DNA of 64,000 nucleotides from contig NZ_QEKT01000002.1 of the NCBI RefSeq assembly GCF_003096575.1, positions 62,001-126,000 of the forward strand. The letters run 5' to 3'. Below, piece by piece: positions 16,708-26,691 of the stretch (position 1 is the first letter of the stretch; each line of letters starts with the position of its first letter). The stretch comes from Convivina intestini (GTDB taxonomy: Bacteria > Bacillota > Bacilli > Lactobacillales > Lactobacillaceae). The notes beneath the pieces were generated by a model. The model was not told where the DNA came from. It worked only from the letters and a program-made list of their open reading frames with translations, and ran no database searches. Both the position numbers and the translations under genes were made by a program.

Positions 16708-19140
16708 TTACTTAACAACCATATTAACAAAACGACCTGGAACGGCAATAACCTTAACCATTTCTTTACCAGCAATAAAGTTTTGCACATTATCATCGGT
16801 TTGAGCCACAGCAATCATGGCATCCCGGTCAGCATTGCGATCCATGCTTGCCTTACCACGAACCTTTCCGTTGACTTGGAAAATGATTTCGATTGTATCA
16901 TCCACCAAAGCCTCTGGATCGTATTGTGGCCAAGCAACATATGAAATTGACTGATCTTCATGACCCAAACGTTGCCAAAGTTCTTCGGCCAAATGAGGCG
17001 CAAATGGTGCCAACAGTTGAACAAAACCGTTCATGTATTGAATTGGCAAACCATCAACCTTATATGCTTCGTTAATAAAGACCATTAATTGGGAAATGGC
17101 TGTATTGAAGCGCAAGTTTTCCAAATCCTCTGTGACTTTTTTAACAGTCATATTGTAGATTTTATCCAACTTACCATCGTTATAAGTCGTTACGTGGTCA
17201 CGTACCCGACCCTCATCATCAATTAACAAACGCCATACCCGATCTAACCAACGACGAGAACCAGTCACTCCTTCATCAGACCAAGGCTTGCTTTGGGTCA
17301 AAGGTCCCATGAACATTTCGTAAATACGCAATGTATCGGCACCGTATTGTGCCACGATTTCATCGGGGTTAACCACGTTGCCTTTAGATTTAGACATCTT
17401 TTCGTGGTTTTCACCCAAAATCATGCCCTGGTTAACTAACTTATGGAAGGGTTCTTTTTCTGGTACAACGCCCAAATCGTACAAAAACTTATTCCAAAAA
17501 CGAGCATATAGCAGGTGCAAAACAGCATGTTCAGCCCCACCAACATACAAATCAACATTACTCCAGTAAGCCAGCTTCTCTGGATCAGCTAGCATCTGAC
17601 GGTTTTTAGGATCAATGTAGCGTAAGTAGTACCATGATGATCCAGCCCACTGTGGCATCGTGTTGGTTTCGCGACGACCCTTTACGCCATCGGCCCGGGT
17701 AACATTTAACCAATCAGTCGCATTGGCCAAAGGAGATTCTCCGGTACCAGAAGGCTTCATTTGCTCTTGTTGCATTTCTGGCAAACGTAGTGGTAATTCG
17801 TCTTCTGGTACCAAAGATTGCGTACCATCTTCCCAGTGAATAACTGGAATTGGCTCACCCCAGTAACGCTGACGGGAGAAAATCCAGTCTCGCAAACGGT
17901 AATTAACGCGCTTGGTACCAGCCTTGTGCTCTGTTAACCAATCAATAATGGTATCAATCGCAGCTTGCTTTTCTTGACCATTCAAGAAATCAGAATTAAT
18001 GTGAAGGCCATCCCCCGTATAGGCTTCTTGAGTCACATCGCCGCCCTCAATTACAGGGACAATGGGTAAGTCAAACTTCGTGGCAAAATCCCAATCACGT
18101 TGATCATGAGCAGGAACACCCATAACTGCTCCGGTTCCGTAAGAAGCCAAAACATAATCAGCAATCCAAATTGGTAGTTTATCGCCATTAACGGGATTAA
18201 TTGCATAAGCACCAGTAAAGGCTCCTGACTTTTCCTTATTTAAATCAGTCCGCTCTAGATCAGACTTAGCCGCAATCTTTTCCCGATAAGCTTCTACGAC
18301 AGCCTTTTGGTCATCGGTTACAATTTGGTCAACCAATTCGTGCTCGGGTGCCAAAACCAAGTAAGATGCCCCAAACAAGGTATCTGGCCGAGTTGAGAAA
18401 ACTTCTACGCTTTGACCGGCGTGATCTTGGACATCAAAGACCACGGCAGCCCCAATCGAGCGGCCAATCCAATTTCGTTGCTGTTCTTTAATGGCATCAG
18501 GCCAGTCCAAGTCATCCAAATCATCTAACAAACGATCGGCATAAGCCGTGATCTTTAATACCCATTGCCGCATTGGCACGCGATAGACTGGATAACCACC
18601 ACGTTCAGTCTTACCATCAATTACTTCTTCATTGGCAACCACGATGCCGCCACCAGGAAAATCCGGGGCCCAGTTAACCATAATCTCATCTTCATAAGCC
18701 AACCCCTTTTCATAAAGCTTTTCAAAGATCCACTGGGTCCACTTGTAGTAATTGGGGTCCGTTGTATTAATTTCACGTGACCAATCGTATGAAAATCCTA
18801 ATGACTTAATTTGTTTTTTAAAAACCTGAATATTTTCATTGGTGAAGGTGGCTGGATTATTACCAGTTTTGATTGCGTACTGTTCTGCTGGCAAACCAAA
18901 CGCATCCCACCCCATTGGATGCAATACGTTGAATCCCTGGGCCCGCTTATAACGGCTCACAATATCGGTTGCCGTATAACCTTCCGGATGTCCAACGTGC
19001 AGTCCCTGACCAGAAGGATAAGGGAACATATCTAAAGCATAGTACTTAGGCTTATCAGACTCGTCCTTTGCTTGAAAAGTTTTATGCTGGTCCCAATATT
19101 CCTGCCACTTTTTTTCGATTTGCTGATGATTAAAATCCAT
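16708..19140 (-). CDS. leuS: Leucyl-tRNA synthetase
   Basis: Charges tRNA-Leu. I place the start at the ATG at 19140 ([16 protein letters not shown]), 810 residues, with a strong AAGGAGG site. The longer reading frame to 19242 only reads back through the T-box terminator. Signatures are HVGH (48-51) in [20 protein letters not shown] and KMSKS near 578. The editing (CP1) domain lies between, with the family's [19 protein letters not shown] motif. The C-terminal region ends in a small strand-rich module. Expression is controlled by the leucine T-box leader upstream. Confidence 0.98.
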   Translation of the reverse strand: MDFNHQQIEKKWQEYWDQHKTFQAKDESDKPKYYALDMFPYPSGQGLHVGHPEGYTATDIVSRYKRAQGFNVLHPMGWDAFGLPAEQYAIKTGNNPATFTNENIQVFKKQIKSLGFSYDWSREINTTDPNYYKWTQWIFEKLYEKGLAYEDEIMVNWAPDFPGGGIVVANEEVIDGKTERGGYPVYRVPMRQWVLKITAYADRLLDDLDDLDWPDAIKEQQRNWIGRSIGAAVVFDVQDHAGQSVEVFSTRPDTLFGASYLVLAPEHELVDQIVTDDQKAVVEAYREKIAAKSDLERTDLNKEKSGAFTGAYAINPVNGDKLPIWIADYVLASYGTGAVMGVPAHDQRDWDFATKFDLPIVPVIEGGDVTQEAYTGDGLHINSDFLNGQEKQAAIDTIIDWLTEHKAGTKRVNYRLRDWIFSRQRYWGEPIPVIHWEDGTQSLVPEDELPLRLPEMQQEQMKPSGTGESPLANATDWLNVTRADGVKGRRETNTMPQWAGSSWYYLRYIDPKNRQMLADPEKLAYWSNVDLYVGGAEHAVLHLLYARFWNKFLYDLGVVPEKEPFHKLVNQGMILGENHEKMSKSKGNVVNPDEIVAQYGADTLRIYEMFMGPLTQSKPWSDEGVTGSRRWLDRVWRLLIDDEGRVRDHVTTYNDGKLDKIYNMTVKKVTEDLENLRFNTAISQLMVFINEAYKVDGLPIQYMNGFVQLLAPFAPHLAEELWQRLGHEDQSISYVAWPQYDPEALVDDTIEIIFQVNGKVRGKASMDRNADRDAMIAVAQTDDNVQNFIAGKEMVKVIAVPGRFVNMVVK

Positions 19141-19173
19141 TTTCTGCCATCCTCCTTGTAATTGTACCTTTAA

Positions 19174-19211
19174 TAAAAAACCTGTGATAAACCCACTGGG
19201 TCTATCACAGG
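19174..19211 (-). terminator. T-box terminator of leuS
   Basis: CCTGTGATA/TATCACAGG with the inner pair CCCA/TGGG, followed on the minus strand by six T. Its 5' arm follows closely after the T-box sequence that would form the competing antiterminator. Confidence 0.9.
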
Positions 19212-19412
19212 GCGAATGAATCGCGGTACCACCTATGTTCACGCATATTACTACGTCTTAATCACCTTAACGCGGTGGAAACGTCATTAGCTACTGACTT
19301 AAGTTCACCAATAATGGCATTCAACCGAGTTCACCAAGCCACTTGATAGGCTTTCATCGCCGCCTATTTGCTGTTGACCATTGCTAAGCTACTAGTGTTG
19401 AAATGTGCTCCC
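19174..19412 (-). promoter_or_regulatory. Leucine T-box leader of leuS
   Basis: This leader fills most of the 340-bp gap between leuS and the next gene. The minus strand carries the T-box core GGTGGTACCGCG (plus-strand 19222-19234) before the terminator, and a Stem I region whose specifier loop reads GGTGAACTCGG, with CTC (Leu codon) at 19327-19329. Uncharged tRNA-Leu reading CUC would stabilise the antiterminator and switch leuS on. The rest of the gap towards 19482 holds the leuS promoter and the short leader of the divergent gene. Confidence 0.9.
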
Positions 19413-19421
19413 ATTATAACA
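19413..19421 (-). promoter_or_regulatory. Extended -10 promoter of leuS
   Basis: On the minus strand TGTTATAAT is a TGnTATAAT extended -10 box placed right before the T-box Stem I. The -35 at 17 bp spacing is weak. Confidence 0.65.
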
Positions 19422-19482
19422 TAAAGCGCCTTAAATCCGATATAATCTAAGAAGGAATACTAGCTAAAATAAAGAGGAAATC

Positions 19483-20007
19483 ATGATCTTAAATAGTAAT
19501 ACTTTTTGTCATCAAATGATTGAAGACCAAGTTCAGGTCGGTGATTTAGTCATCGATGCTACGACAGGCAATGGCAATAACACCCGCTTTTTGGCTAGTC
19601 GTGTTGGCTCAGAAGGAGTTGTTTTTAGTTATCATCAATCTCAGCAGGCCGCCAATGACACCGCGGCTTCTCTGCTACTAACTGGCCTTAATGAGCGGGT
19701 TATTGTTTACAACAGTTCGTTTGCTAGTCAAGCCCAGGCCCCCGAGCATTTTAAAAAGCAGCGAGCTAGTTTAGCTATCTTTGATTACTCCAGTGATGCC
19801 GATAATCAAAACCAGCTCGAAATTAATCACCTCAATGGCATTCAAAGAGCTTTAAACTTGCTAAAACATCAAGGGCTCCTATTAGTTAAATTTAATACTG
19901 TTCCCAACGACTGGGAGGCGTTTATAGATAGCCTTTTTGCTGAAGATTATCAACAAGCTCGTTACCAAACCAATGAAATAACGACTTTTTTGATTGAGCG
20001 AATTTAA
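19483..20007 (+). CDS. SAM-dependent methyltransferase, divergent MnmM/YtqB-like
   Basis: A 174-residue Rossmann-fold methyltransferase. Motif I is DLVIDATTGNGNNTRFLA (~21-38), the exact pattern of the YtqB/MnmM family, which methylates modified wobble uridine in tRNA (nm5s2U to mnm5s2U). The ATG follows AGAGGAA. Two family landmarks are missing: the acidic strand-2 motif is FSYHQSQ, and the FNLGYLPGGDK segment is replaced by FDYSSDADNQNQ. The C-terminal part is short. It may be a diverged member with a different target or a weakened enzyme. The gene stands alone between the leuS leader and a small ORF. Confidence 0.7.
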   Translation: MILNSNTFCHQMIEDQVQVGDLVIDATTGNGNNTRFLASRVGSEGVVFSYHQSQQAANDTAASLLLTGLNERVIVYNSSFASQAQAPEHFKKQRASLAIFDYSSDADNQNQLEINHLNGIQRALNLLKHQGLLLVKFNTVPNDWEAFIDSLFAEDYQQARYQTNEITTFLIERI

Positions 20008-20060
20008 GTTGATTTAACCTGTCATGATATAATTAATATCAATAATGAAGGAGGTTTGAC

Positions 20061-20192
20061 ATGGCCAAAATTGTAAACCGTGAAGAACGAATGAGTAGCC
20101 CGATTGATGATTTAATTCAATTACCAGACCAAGCCCCAGCGGATACCAAATCCACCCGGGATGCTGCTTTAGGCAATAAAAAAACTAAATAA
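20061..20192 (+). CDS. Small 43-residue protein of unknown function
   Basis: The ATG at 20061 follows a strong AAGGAGG seven bases upstream and ends in TAA at 20192, just before a clean terminator. The peptide begins MAKIVNREERMSSPIDDL, then has a Pro/Asp/Ala-rich middle and a Lys-rich end. It has no signal peptide or membrane segment. I do not recognise a family with certainty. The ribosome binding site and dedicated terminator argue that it is real. It lies 53 bp after the methyltransferase gene with which it may be co-transcribed. Confidence 0.65.
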   Translation: MAKIVNREERMSSPIDDLIQLPDQAPADTKSTRDAALGNKKTK

Positions 20193-20201
20193 ATCTGCTA
20201 A

Positions 20202-20229
20202 GAGAGCGACCAAATGGTCGCTCTTTTTA
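20202..20229 (+). terminator. Terminator after the 43-residue ORF
   Basis: AGAGCGACC-AAAT-GGTCGCTCT, a perfect 9-bp stem with a tetraloop, followed by a T run. Confidence 0.9.
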
Positions 20230-20242
20230 TTCACAGACAAAG

Positions 20243-20271
20243 AAAAAAGCATTCCGTTGGAATGCTTTTTT
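20243..20271. terminator. Terminator of tuf (bidirectional)
   Basis: A symmetric AAAAAAGCATTCC/GGAATGCTTTTTT stem with a three-base loop, ending 8 bases from the tuf stop codon. Both strands give a T run. Confidence 0.9.
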
Positions 20272-20279
20272 GAAGGATA

Positions 20280-21467
<1,188 letters not shown>

Positions 21468-21589
21468 TTTAGTTTCCTCCAATTTTTATTTTTCCAGTAA
21501 ACTGAAAAAATCGTATAACTATATTTTACAACGCAAGCAGCTTAAACACAAGCTATCTTTACGTTTTTATGGCATCTGAGCCGAGCTTT

Positions 21590-21618
21590 ATTATACTAAG
21601 TTCCCTCTCAATTGTAAA
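21590..21618 (-). promoter_or_regulatory. Strong promoter of tuf
   Basis: On the minus strand TTTACA, 17-bp spacer, TATAAT. A second possible start site (TTGTGT, 17 bp, TAAAAT) lies closer to the gene. The 5' leader from the distal promoter is about 115 bases. Confidence 0.8.
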
Positions 21619-21640
21619 TAAATATATTCTCGACAATTGA

Positions 21641-22561
21641 TTAAGTGAAAAGCTGGTCTAATAATTGATTAACTTTTTGATGAATTTGTGCTTGTGAAGC
21701 GGATTCTAAGCTACTTTGTTGCTGTTGGTAGTGCTGAATGTCAGCTTGAGCCCAGGCCTTTGGATCAGTGATACTGGCTGTTATTTTTGGAAACAACATC
21801 GAGACTTCTAGTCGAACTTGTTCTAATAGCGTCTGGAAGGCAATCGGGTCTTGATTGGCCATTTGTTCATGAAGTACGGCTTTAACTGCTTGATAAGCTT
21901 GACTATCCAGAGGTAAGTTCACTTGCTCTAGATTGACTTCATACTTCTCATCATCGATCCAATAGTAGCTGACTGTCTCCTCCAGGCCTAATTTCTTTAA
22001 ATCAACCAAGAGACTCGCCCGCATGACAGGTGAACAAAAAGGGTCCAAGAGTAGATATCGGGCGCCAGCTTGGAACAGCTTGACCGGTAATTGGTAAGCC
22101 TCCTGGTACCGCTGTTCTTGACTGATTAAATCATAATCACTGAGATGATAAAAATGCCGCGCTACCGTTTGAAAGGTTGTCCCCATGGTTTCTTGCGCAT
22201 CATCTTCGGCTGCTCGAATCTCACTTACTAGCTCTTGTTGCTGCTTTTCATCAGTAACTAACAGGGCTAATTGCTGGGCATAGACAAACTCTTGGTTTTG
22301 TACTGCCAAACTAATTAGTAATTGTTGCAAATCATCATCAACTAAATAATCATCTAAATAGTCAGCAGCAATATCAAAAGCAAGCCGATACTGTTCATTC
22401 ATAAAGAGTGCTACAACTAAGCGATAGTTAACTTCAAAAGTATTTAAACTTTCGTACAATTCGGACCAAATCAAAGCAGCTTTAGCCCAATCGTCCTGAC
22501 GATTAGCTGCTAGTCCTTGATCCCAGAGTGATTTAAGTTGATCAGGTAAATTTTCTGTCAC
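21641..22561 (-). CDS. Helical-repeat (TPR-like) protein of unknown function
   Basis: A 306-residue acidic, soluble, all-helical protein. The first ~130 residues show paired-helix periodicity (LWDQGLAANRQDDWAKAALIWSELYESL, LVVALFMNEQYRLAFDIAADYL) typical of TPR-like repeats; the rest has no motif I recognise. It starts 16 bases after the RNase J2 stop codon, so the two are probably one operon, and the product may be a scaffold. Its function is not known. The tuf promoter begins right after its stop codon. Confidence 0.65.
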   Translation of the reverse strand: MTENLPDQLKSLWDQGLAANRQDDWAKAALIWSELYESLNTFEVNYRLVVALFMNEQYRLAFDIAADYLDDYLVDDDLQQLLISLAVQNQEFVYAQQLALLVTDEKQQQELVSEIRAAEDDAQETMGTTFQTVARHFYHLSDYDLISQEQRYQEAYQLPVKLFQAGARYLLLDPFCSPVMRASLLVDLKKLGLEETVSYYWIDDEKYEVNLEQVNLPLDSQAYQAVKAVLHEQMANQDPIAFQTLLEQVRLEVSMLFPKITASITDPKAWAQADIQHYQQQQSSLESASQAQIHQKVNQLLDQLFT

Positions 22562-22577
22562 GCTATCTCCTTAATAA

Positions 22578-24383
22578 TTACTGTGGAGCAGTTTCTTTGT
22601 TTTCTTGGTGATCCTTTTTAACAGCTACTTTTTTGGGGTTATTATTTTTCTTGTTAGGATGAGTGTTCTTTTTATTATTAGCGCTAGTTTTATGCTTAGG
22701 ACGGCGGTTCTGGTTAACTTCCATTACCACTGGCATAATCATTGGCCGGCGACGGGTTTCGTTGAAAAGATAACGGGATAATCCTTCTCGTACACTTCCC
22801 TTTAATTCGTTCCAGTCAAAGTCCTTAACATTAGCCAAATAATCTTCAATCCGCTCCACGGTAATGTTGGAAGCTTCCTTCATCAGGTCGCGATTAGCCT
22901 TAACAAAGACAAAACCACGGGAAGTTAACTTAGGCTTAGAAACAACCTTGCGCTTTTTACGATCAATTGTAACAACTGAAACAAAAACACCATCTTCTGA
23001 CAGGATACGCCGATCTCGCAACACTAAATTACCAATATCGCTAACACCAGAACCATCAATCATGGTATCGCCAACAGTAAAGGAACCCTCCAGCACAAAT
23101 TGTCCATTATTCCATTGATACTGATCACCCTTTTGAGCCATTAAAATATGATCAGCTGGAATCTTAACCCCTTCGGCCGCTTGTTGTGCAGTAACCATCA
23201 CCCGGTATTCACCTTGAACCGGAATGAAATACTGTGGGCGAATGAAGTTCAACATTAACTGCAAATCATCGTAGGAAGCATGTCCACTCGAACGCAAATC
23301 CGAGCTAATTAACTTAACATCTGCTCCCCGTTGGAACAACATATTACGTGTATGAGCAACATAGGATTCCATGGCAAAGGCCGGGGTCGTGGTGATGAAA
23401 ACAAAATCACCATCACCAATGTTAATATGACGGTCTTCCCCACTGGCCATCCGATTAAGATGCTTAATTGGTTCGCCCATCCGGCCGGTTTCTAAAATAA
23501 CGGTTTGTTCAGCCGGTACCTTACTCATGTTTTTAATATTAGTAAAAAGTTGGTTTTGAGGGATAGGTAGATGTAACTTTCCCAATTCCAATGCCGTTTT
23601 AACGACACTTTCGATATCATTACCAGATAAAATTAAGCGACGCTTTGTAGCCGCTGTAGCATCAATGACCTGCTGAATCCGTTGGATATTAGAAGCTACG
23701 GCTGCAACAATAATCCGTTTTCCCTTGTTTTCCACAAAGGTATCGTGCACGTATTGATGAATTTCACGTTCACTAGCAGTCGGGCCACTATCTTCAGTAC
23801 CAGCTGCATCACCTAGCAAGGCCAAGACCGGCTTAGAGCCAATTTCGACTAGACGGCGATAATCAGTCTGATAGGCTGGTTCAGCCGTCTGATCAAATTT
23901 AAAGTCACCAGTATAAACCACCTGACCATACTCAGTTTCCAAGACAATTCCCATTGATTCAGGAATTGAATGGGTCGTGTTAAAGAAAGAAACCTTAACG
24001 TCGTTAAAGTCAATCTCGGTTTTAGCATTAACGATATGATAATCGTCATAATCAGCTAATTCCTTGGTATCTTGAATAGCTAACTTAGCTAAGGCCATGG
24101 TCATTTTTGAACCAAAAATTGGTACATTAACCTGCTGCAAGAAATATGGTAAAGCACCAATGGCATCGGCATGCCCGTGACTCAAAAAGATTCCGGCGAT
24201 TTGATCCTGGTGGTTTAATAAATACTCAAAATCAGGAATAACAACATCGATTCCTAATTGTTCACTTTCCGGATACTTTAATCCGGCATCTAAAATAAAA
24301 ATCTTATCGTGTACGGTAACTGCATACATATTCTTACCGTTTTCACGCACGCCCCCGAAGGGAATAATACTTAAATTGGTCAT
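22578..24383 (-). CDS. rnjB: Ribonuclease J2-type metallo-beta-lactamase RNase
   Basis: A 601-residue beta-CASP RNase of mRNA decay and rRNA maturation. The metal motif, HxHxDH in RNase J1, reads HGHADA here (69-74), with Ala in place of the last His. Together with GALPYFL, ALLGDAAGTEDSGPT and SSGHASYDDLQL this fits the RNase J2 subfamily. In Bacillus, J2 is a weak nuclease that complexes with J1; the same is inferred here, so a J1 gene should be elsewhere. The beta-CASP region and IDGSGVSDIGNLVLRDRR are present. A ~40-residue Lys/Asn-rich tail could bind RNA. Confidence 0.88.
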   Translation of the reverse strand: MTNLSIIPFGGVRENGKNMYAVTVHDKIFILDAGLKYPESEQLGIDVVIPDFEYLLNHQDQIAGIFLSHGHADAIGALPYFLQQVNVPIFGSKMTMALAKLAIQDTKELADYDDYHIVNAKTEIDFNDVKVSFFNTTHSIPESMGIVLETEYGQVVYTGDFKFDQTAEPAYQTDYRRLVEIGSKPVLALLGDAAGTEDSGPTASEREIHQYVHDTFVENKGKRIIVAAVASNIQRIQQVIDATAATKRRLILSGNDIESVVKTALELGKLHLPIPQNQLFTNIKNMSKVPAEQTVILETGRMGEPIKHLNRMASGEDRHINIGDGDFVFITTTPAFAMESYVAHTRNMLFQRGADVKLISSDLRSSGHASYDDLQLMLNFIRPQYFIPVQGEYRVMVTAQQAAEGVKIPADHILMAQKGDQYQWNNGQFVLEGSFTVGDTMIDGSGVSDIGNLVLRDRRILSEDGVFVSVVTIDRKKRKVVSKPKLTSRGFVFVKANRDLMKEASNITVERIEDYLANVKDFDWNELKGSVREGLSRYLFNETRRRPMIMPVVMEVNQNRRPKHKTSANNKKNTHPNKKNNNPKKVAVKKDHQENKETAPQ

Positions 24384-24540
24384 AATCCATCCTTTACATA
24401 CTGAAATTTAATATTAATAATTTGACTTGGATGGGCTTCGTTAAGTACGCTAACTGGCCCTTAAATCTTGTCTCGAATTACAATTGATACTATTTTATCA
24501 TATTTCAGTAGTTGTTGGCAGGTATACAACCTTTGGACAC

Positions 24541-24563
24541 AAAAAAAGCCCCCGAATGGGGAC
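24541..24563 (-). terminator. Terminator of infC-rpmI-rplT
   Basis: GTCCCC-ATT-CGGGGGC on the minus strand followed by seven T, just past the rplT stop codon. Confidence 0.85.
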
Positions 24564-24572
24564 TTAATCAAA

Positions 24573-24992
24573 TTAACGCTCAACCTTAACAGTTGTTTCT
24601 GTTGTAGCAGCAGTGCGCTCTTGAACCAAAACTTGATCCTTAGCAAGTGCAGCCTTAGCTTGATCAGCAATCTTACCAAAAGTTTCAAAATCAGAAACTG
24701 CTAAATCAGCCAACATTTTACGGTTCAATTCAACACCAGCAAGAGTCAAACCATGCATCAACTTTGAGTATGACAAACCGTTCATCCGAGCGGCTGCGTT
24801 GATACGAGCAATCCATAACTTACGGAAGTTACGCTTGCGGTTCTTACGATCGCGGAAAGCGTATAGGTATGACTTGTATACCTGTTGCTTAGCAACCTTA
24901 TAGTTGATGCGACGTTGTCCACGGTAACCCTTGGCCAACTTAATAAACTTTTTACGACGTGCGCGTGAAACTGTACCACCCTTAACTCGCAT
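24573..24992 (-). CDS. rplT: 50S ribosomal protein L20 with C-terminal extension
   Basis: L20 binds 23S rRNA early in large-subunit assembly. It starts [25 protein letters not shown], the family N-terminus. At 139 residues it is about 20 longer than the usual ~118; the extra part is an Ala/Thr/Glu/Val-rich tail ([11 protein letters not shown]-like, ending KVER) after the last conserved helix. It is the third gene after infC and rpmI and is followed by a terminator. L20 often represses its own operon through the infC leader. Confidence 0.97.
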   Translation of the reverse strand: MRVKGGTVSRARRKKFIKLAKGYRGQRRINYKVAKQQVYKSYLYAFRDRKNRKRNFRKLWIARINAAARMNGLSYSKLMHGLTLAGVELNRKMLADLAVSDFETFGKIADQAKAALAKDQVLVQERTAATTETTVKVER

Positions 24993-25034
24993 GGGTATTC
25001 CTCCTAGAAATTTTAAATTCGATTAACCCTAAAA

Positions 25035-25232
25035 TTAGAGTGTACTCAACAACTTAGCGTAAGTCTTTACGGTTGTCTTATTCATCATCCGCGTACCACG
25101 CAATTGGCGACGTTGCTTCTTTGTCTTACCATGGAAACGGTGAGATGTGTAGGCTGAAGCGGACTTAAATCCACCATTAACAGTCTTCTTAAAGCGCTTT
25201 GCAGAAGCGCGGTGTGTCTTCATCTTTGGCAT
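25035..25232 (-). CDS. rpmI: 50S ribosomal protein L35
   Basis: A 65-residue large-subunit protein beginning [18 protein letters not shown] use the ATG at 25232, with GGAG ten bases upstream; the in-frame TTG three codons earlier is too close to that site. It is highly basic, as the family is. It lies 42 bp before rplT in the infC-rpmI-rplT operon. Confidence 0.97.
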   Translation of the reverse strand: MPKMKTHRASAKRFKKTVNGGFKSASAYTSHRFHGKTKKQRRQLRGTRMMNKTTVKTYAKLLSTL

Positions 25233-25292
25233 GTGGACCAATCTCCTATCGTTTTGTGCTAGCTCGAGCAGTGCTCAAATTAGTTACTAGTA

Positions 25293-25814
25293 TCACTTAG
25301 CCTTCCGAGGGGCCAAAACCAAAAACATTTGGCGACCATCCATCTTGGCACGTTGCTCAACCTTGGCAATGTCGTCTAATTCTTCGGCCATTCGTTCAAG
25401 AACTTCCCGTCCAATATCTTGGTGGGTAATCATCCGACCACGAAAACGTAAATTAAGCTTAACTTTGTTACCCTTTTCAAGGAACTTGATTGCAGCTTTT
25501 TTACGTGTCTCAAAATCACCAGAATCAATTACGGGTGACATACGGACTTCTTTGACTTGAACAATCTTTTGATTCTTACGTTGTTCTTTTTGTCGCTTTT
25601 GCGACTCAAACTTGGCCTTACCCCAGTCCATAATCTTAGCAACTGGTGGATTACCATTAGCTTGAACCAAAACCAAATCTTGCCCTTGGTCGTCAGCAAT
25701 CTTTTGAGCATCGCGAGTGGACATTTCCTCTTGCTTACCATCATTGATGAGTAAAACACGGGGTGCCCGAATGTTGTCGTTGACTAAATCAACTTGTCTT
25801 GGTTGACGTGCTAT
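25293..25814 (-). CDS. infC: Translation initiation factor IF-3, ATA start
   Basis: IF-3 binds the 30S subunit, blocks subunit joining and rejects non-standard start codons. The conserved N-terminus [20 protein letters not shown] is preceded in frame by no ATG, GTG or TTG in a sensible place. ATA at 25814 lies nine bases after GGAGG and gives (M)[12 protein letters not shown], 173 residues, the usual IF-3 length. Non-canonical infC starts (ATT in E. coli) are known and let IF-3 limit its own translation. The C-terminal domain [21 protein letters not shown] and [13 protein letters not shown] is typical. It is the first gene of the operon with L35 and L20. Confidence 0.95.
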   Translation of the reverse strand: MARQPRQVDLVNDNIRAPRVLLINDGKQEEMSTRDAQKIADDQGQDLVLVQANGNPPVAKIMDWGKAKFESQKRQKEQRKNQKIVQVKEVRMSPVIDSGDFETRKKAAIKFLEKGNKVKLNLRFRGRMITHQDIGREVLERMAEELDDIAKVEQRAKMDGRQMFLVLAPRKAK

Positions 25815-25978
25815 AGCCAGATACCTCCAAAATAATTTTTGTGAACAAAGAAAAAGTAGATGAAACAATTGTTCCACCCACTCCACATTGGCATACCTTC
25901 CGGTATAACTTGTATCTGCCAAGCAACGTATTTATCACTTGGCGAGAAGCGGGTGCTTCTACTTGTTCAACGCCTTCA
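25815..25978 (-). promoter_or_regulatory. Structured leader of infC (candidate L20 leader)
   Basis: A leader of about 160 bases with stacked hairpins on the minus strand: AGAAGC/GCTTCT (25945-25960), GCCAAG/CTTGGC (25918-25943) and ATACC/GGTAT (25893-25906). A TGGAAC-AATT-GTTTCA stem followed by a T-rich stretch comes just before the ribosome binding site. In Firmicutes infC operons are often controlled by an L20-binding attenuator. I infer this from position and structure and cannot assign the L20 site. Confidence 0.5.
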
Positions 25979-26008
25979 ATACTACTACGAATCAGTCTAA
26001 CTTGTCAA
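25979..26008 (-). promoter_or_regulatory. Promoter of infC-rpmI-rplT
   Basis: On the minus strand TTGACA, an 18-bp spacer and TAGTAT. The -35 box lies in the last codons of the upstream DUF1361 gene. Confidence 0.65.
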
Positions 26009-26672
26009 GCGTTAAGTTTGTTAGTAGCTGTCCACCATAATGATAAACAATTAGTAAGGCAAACTGAACCCCGGCAAACAAAACCACAAAGGTTAGCATA
26101 TGGGAACCCAATGAATTCTGTACACTTTGCCAAACAAAGTCAGCTCTAGTAAAGACATCCCAAGAATTAAGTCGTAGAAAACGTCCCAAATAAATACCTA
26201 AGGCAGATATCAGCGACAAGGCCATCATAAATAATAATTTCAAGAAGTCTTTATTAGGATCAAAAAAGCGCCGAATAATAATCTCTAGACTCAAAACCCC
26301 CAGGGTTACGCCAATAAAAATCCCAGCTGCTAATACCGAATAATTAAAATACTGATAACGCACATCAATGGCAGTACTGATGTATTGCAGATGAATAAAG
26401 TCCGTAATCATGTACATGGTGTTGGGGAAAAATAGTAACCACAAGATGCCAGCTAGCATAGCAAAAATTGGCTTTGAATGCGCTGCTATGAGGGCAAAAT
26501 CAAGCGGCAACAGTGCCAAAAAGACATTCCAAATTAAAAATGTAAAATGGGTCGGTGTAAAGAAAACAAATAACATAAATAGAAAAACAACTAGGTGAAT
26601 AATGACAATATTTTTAACGTTATGACCCATACAACACTCTCTCAATCTAATTAGCTTGCTACTGACAAGCAT
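25992..26672 (-). CDS. DUF1361 family membrane protein
   Basis: A 226-residue integral membrane protein with about six helices. The segment WNVFLALLPLDFAL and then WLLFFPNTMYMITDFIHLQY (~90-110) is the DUF1361 hallmark. A polar patch, RFLRLNSWDVFTRAD, lies between late helices. Two starts are possible: the ATG at 26672 or the ATG at 26630 (MGHNVKN), which puts the first helix at the usual distance. Function is unknown for the family. The gene follows fetB by 19 bp and may share its transcript. Confidence 0.8.
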   Translation of the reverse strand: MLVSSKLIRLRECCMGHNVKNIVIIHLVVFLFMLFVFFTPTHFTFLIWNVFLALLPLDFALIAAHSKPIFAMLAGILWLLFFPNTMYMITDFIHLQYISTAIDVRYQYFNYSVLAAGIFIGVTLGVLSLEIIIRRFFDPNKDFLKLLFMMALSLISALGIYLGRFLRLNSWDVFTRADFVWQSVQNSLGSHMLTFVVLFAGVQFALLIVYHYGGQLLTNLTLDKLD

Positions 26673-26691
26673 TCATTCCTAATTTTAACAT

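Noticed and set aside
19141-19242. N-terminal extension of leuS to 19242
   Set aside because: It reads through the T-box terminator and has no counterpart in LeuS proteins; the ATG at 19140 has the ribosome binding site.
24384-24572. Small frames between the RNase J2 and rplT genes
   Set aside because: They only read through the rplT terminator and rplT itself; no start signals or conserved product.
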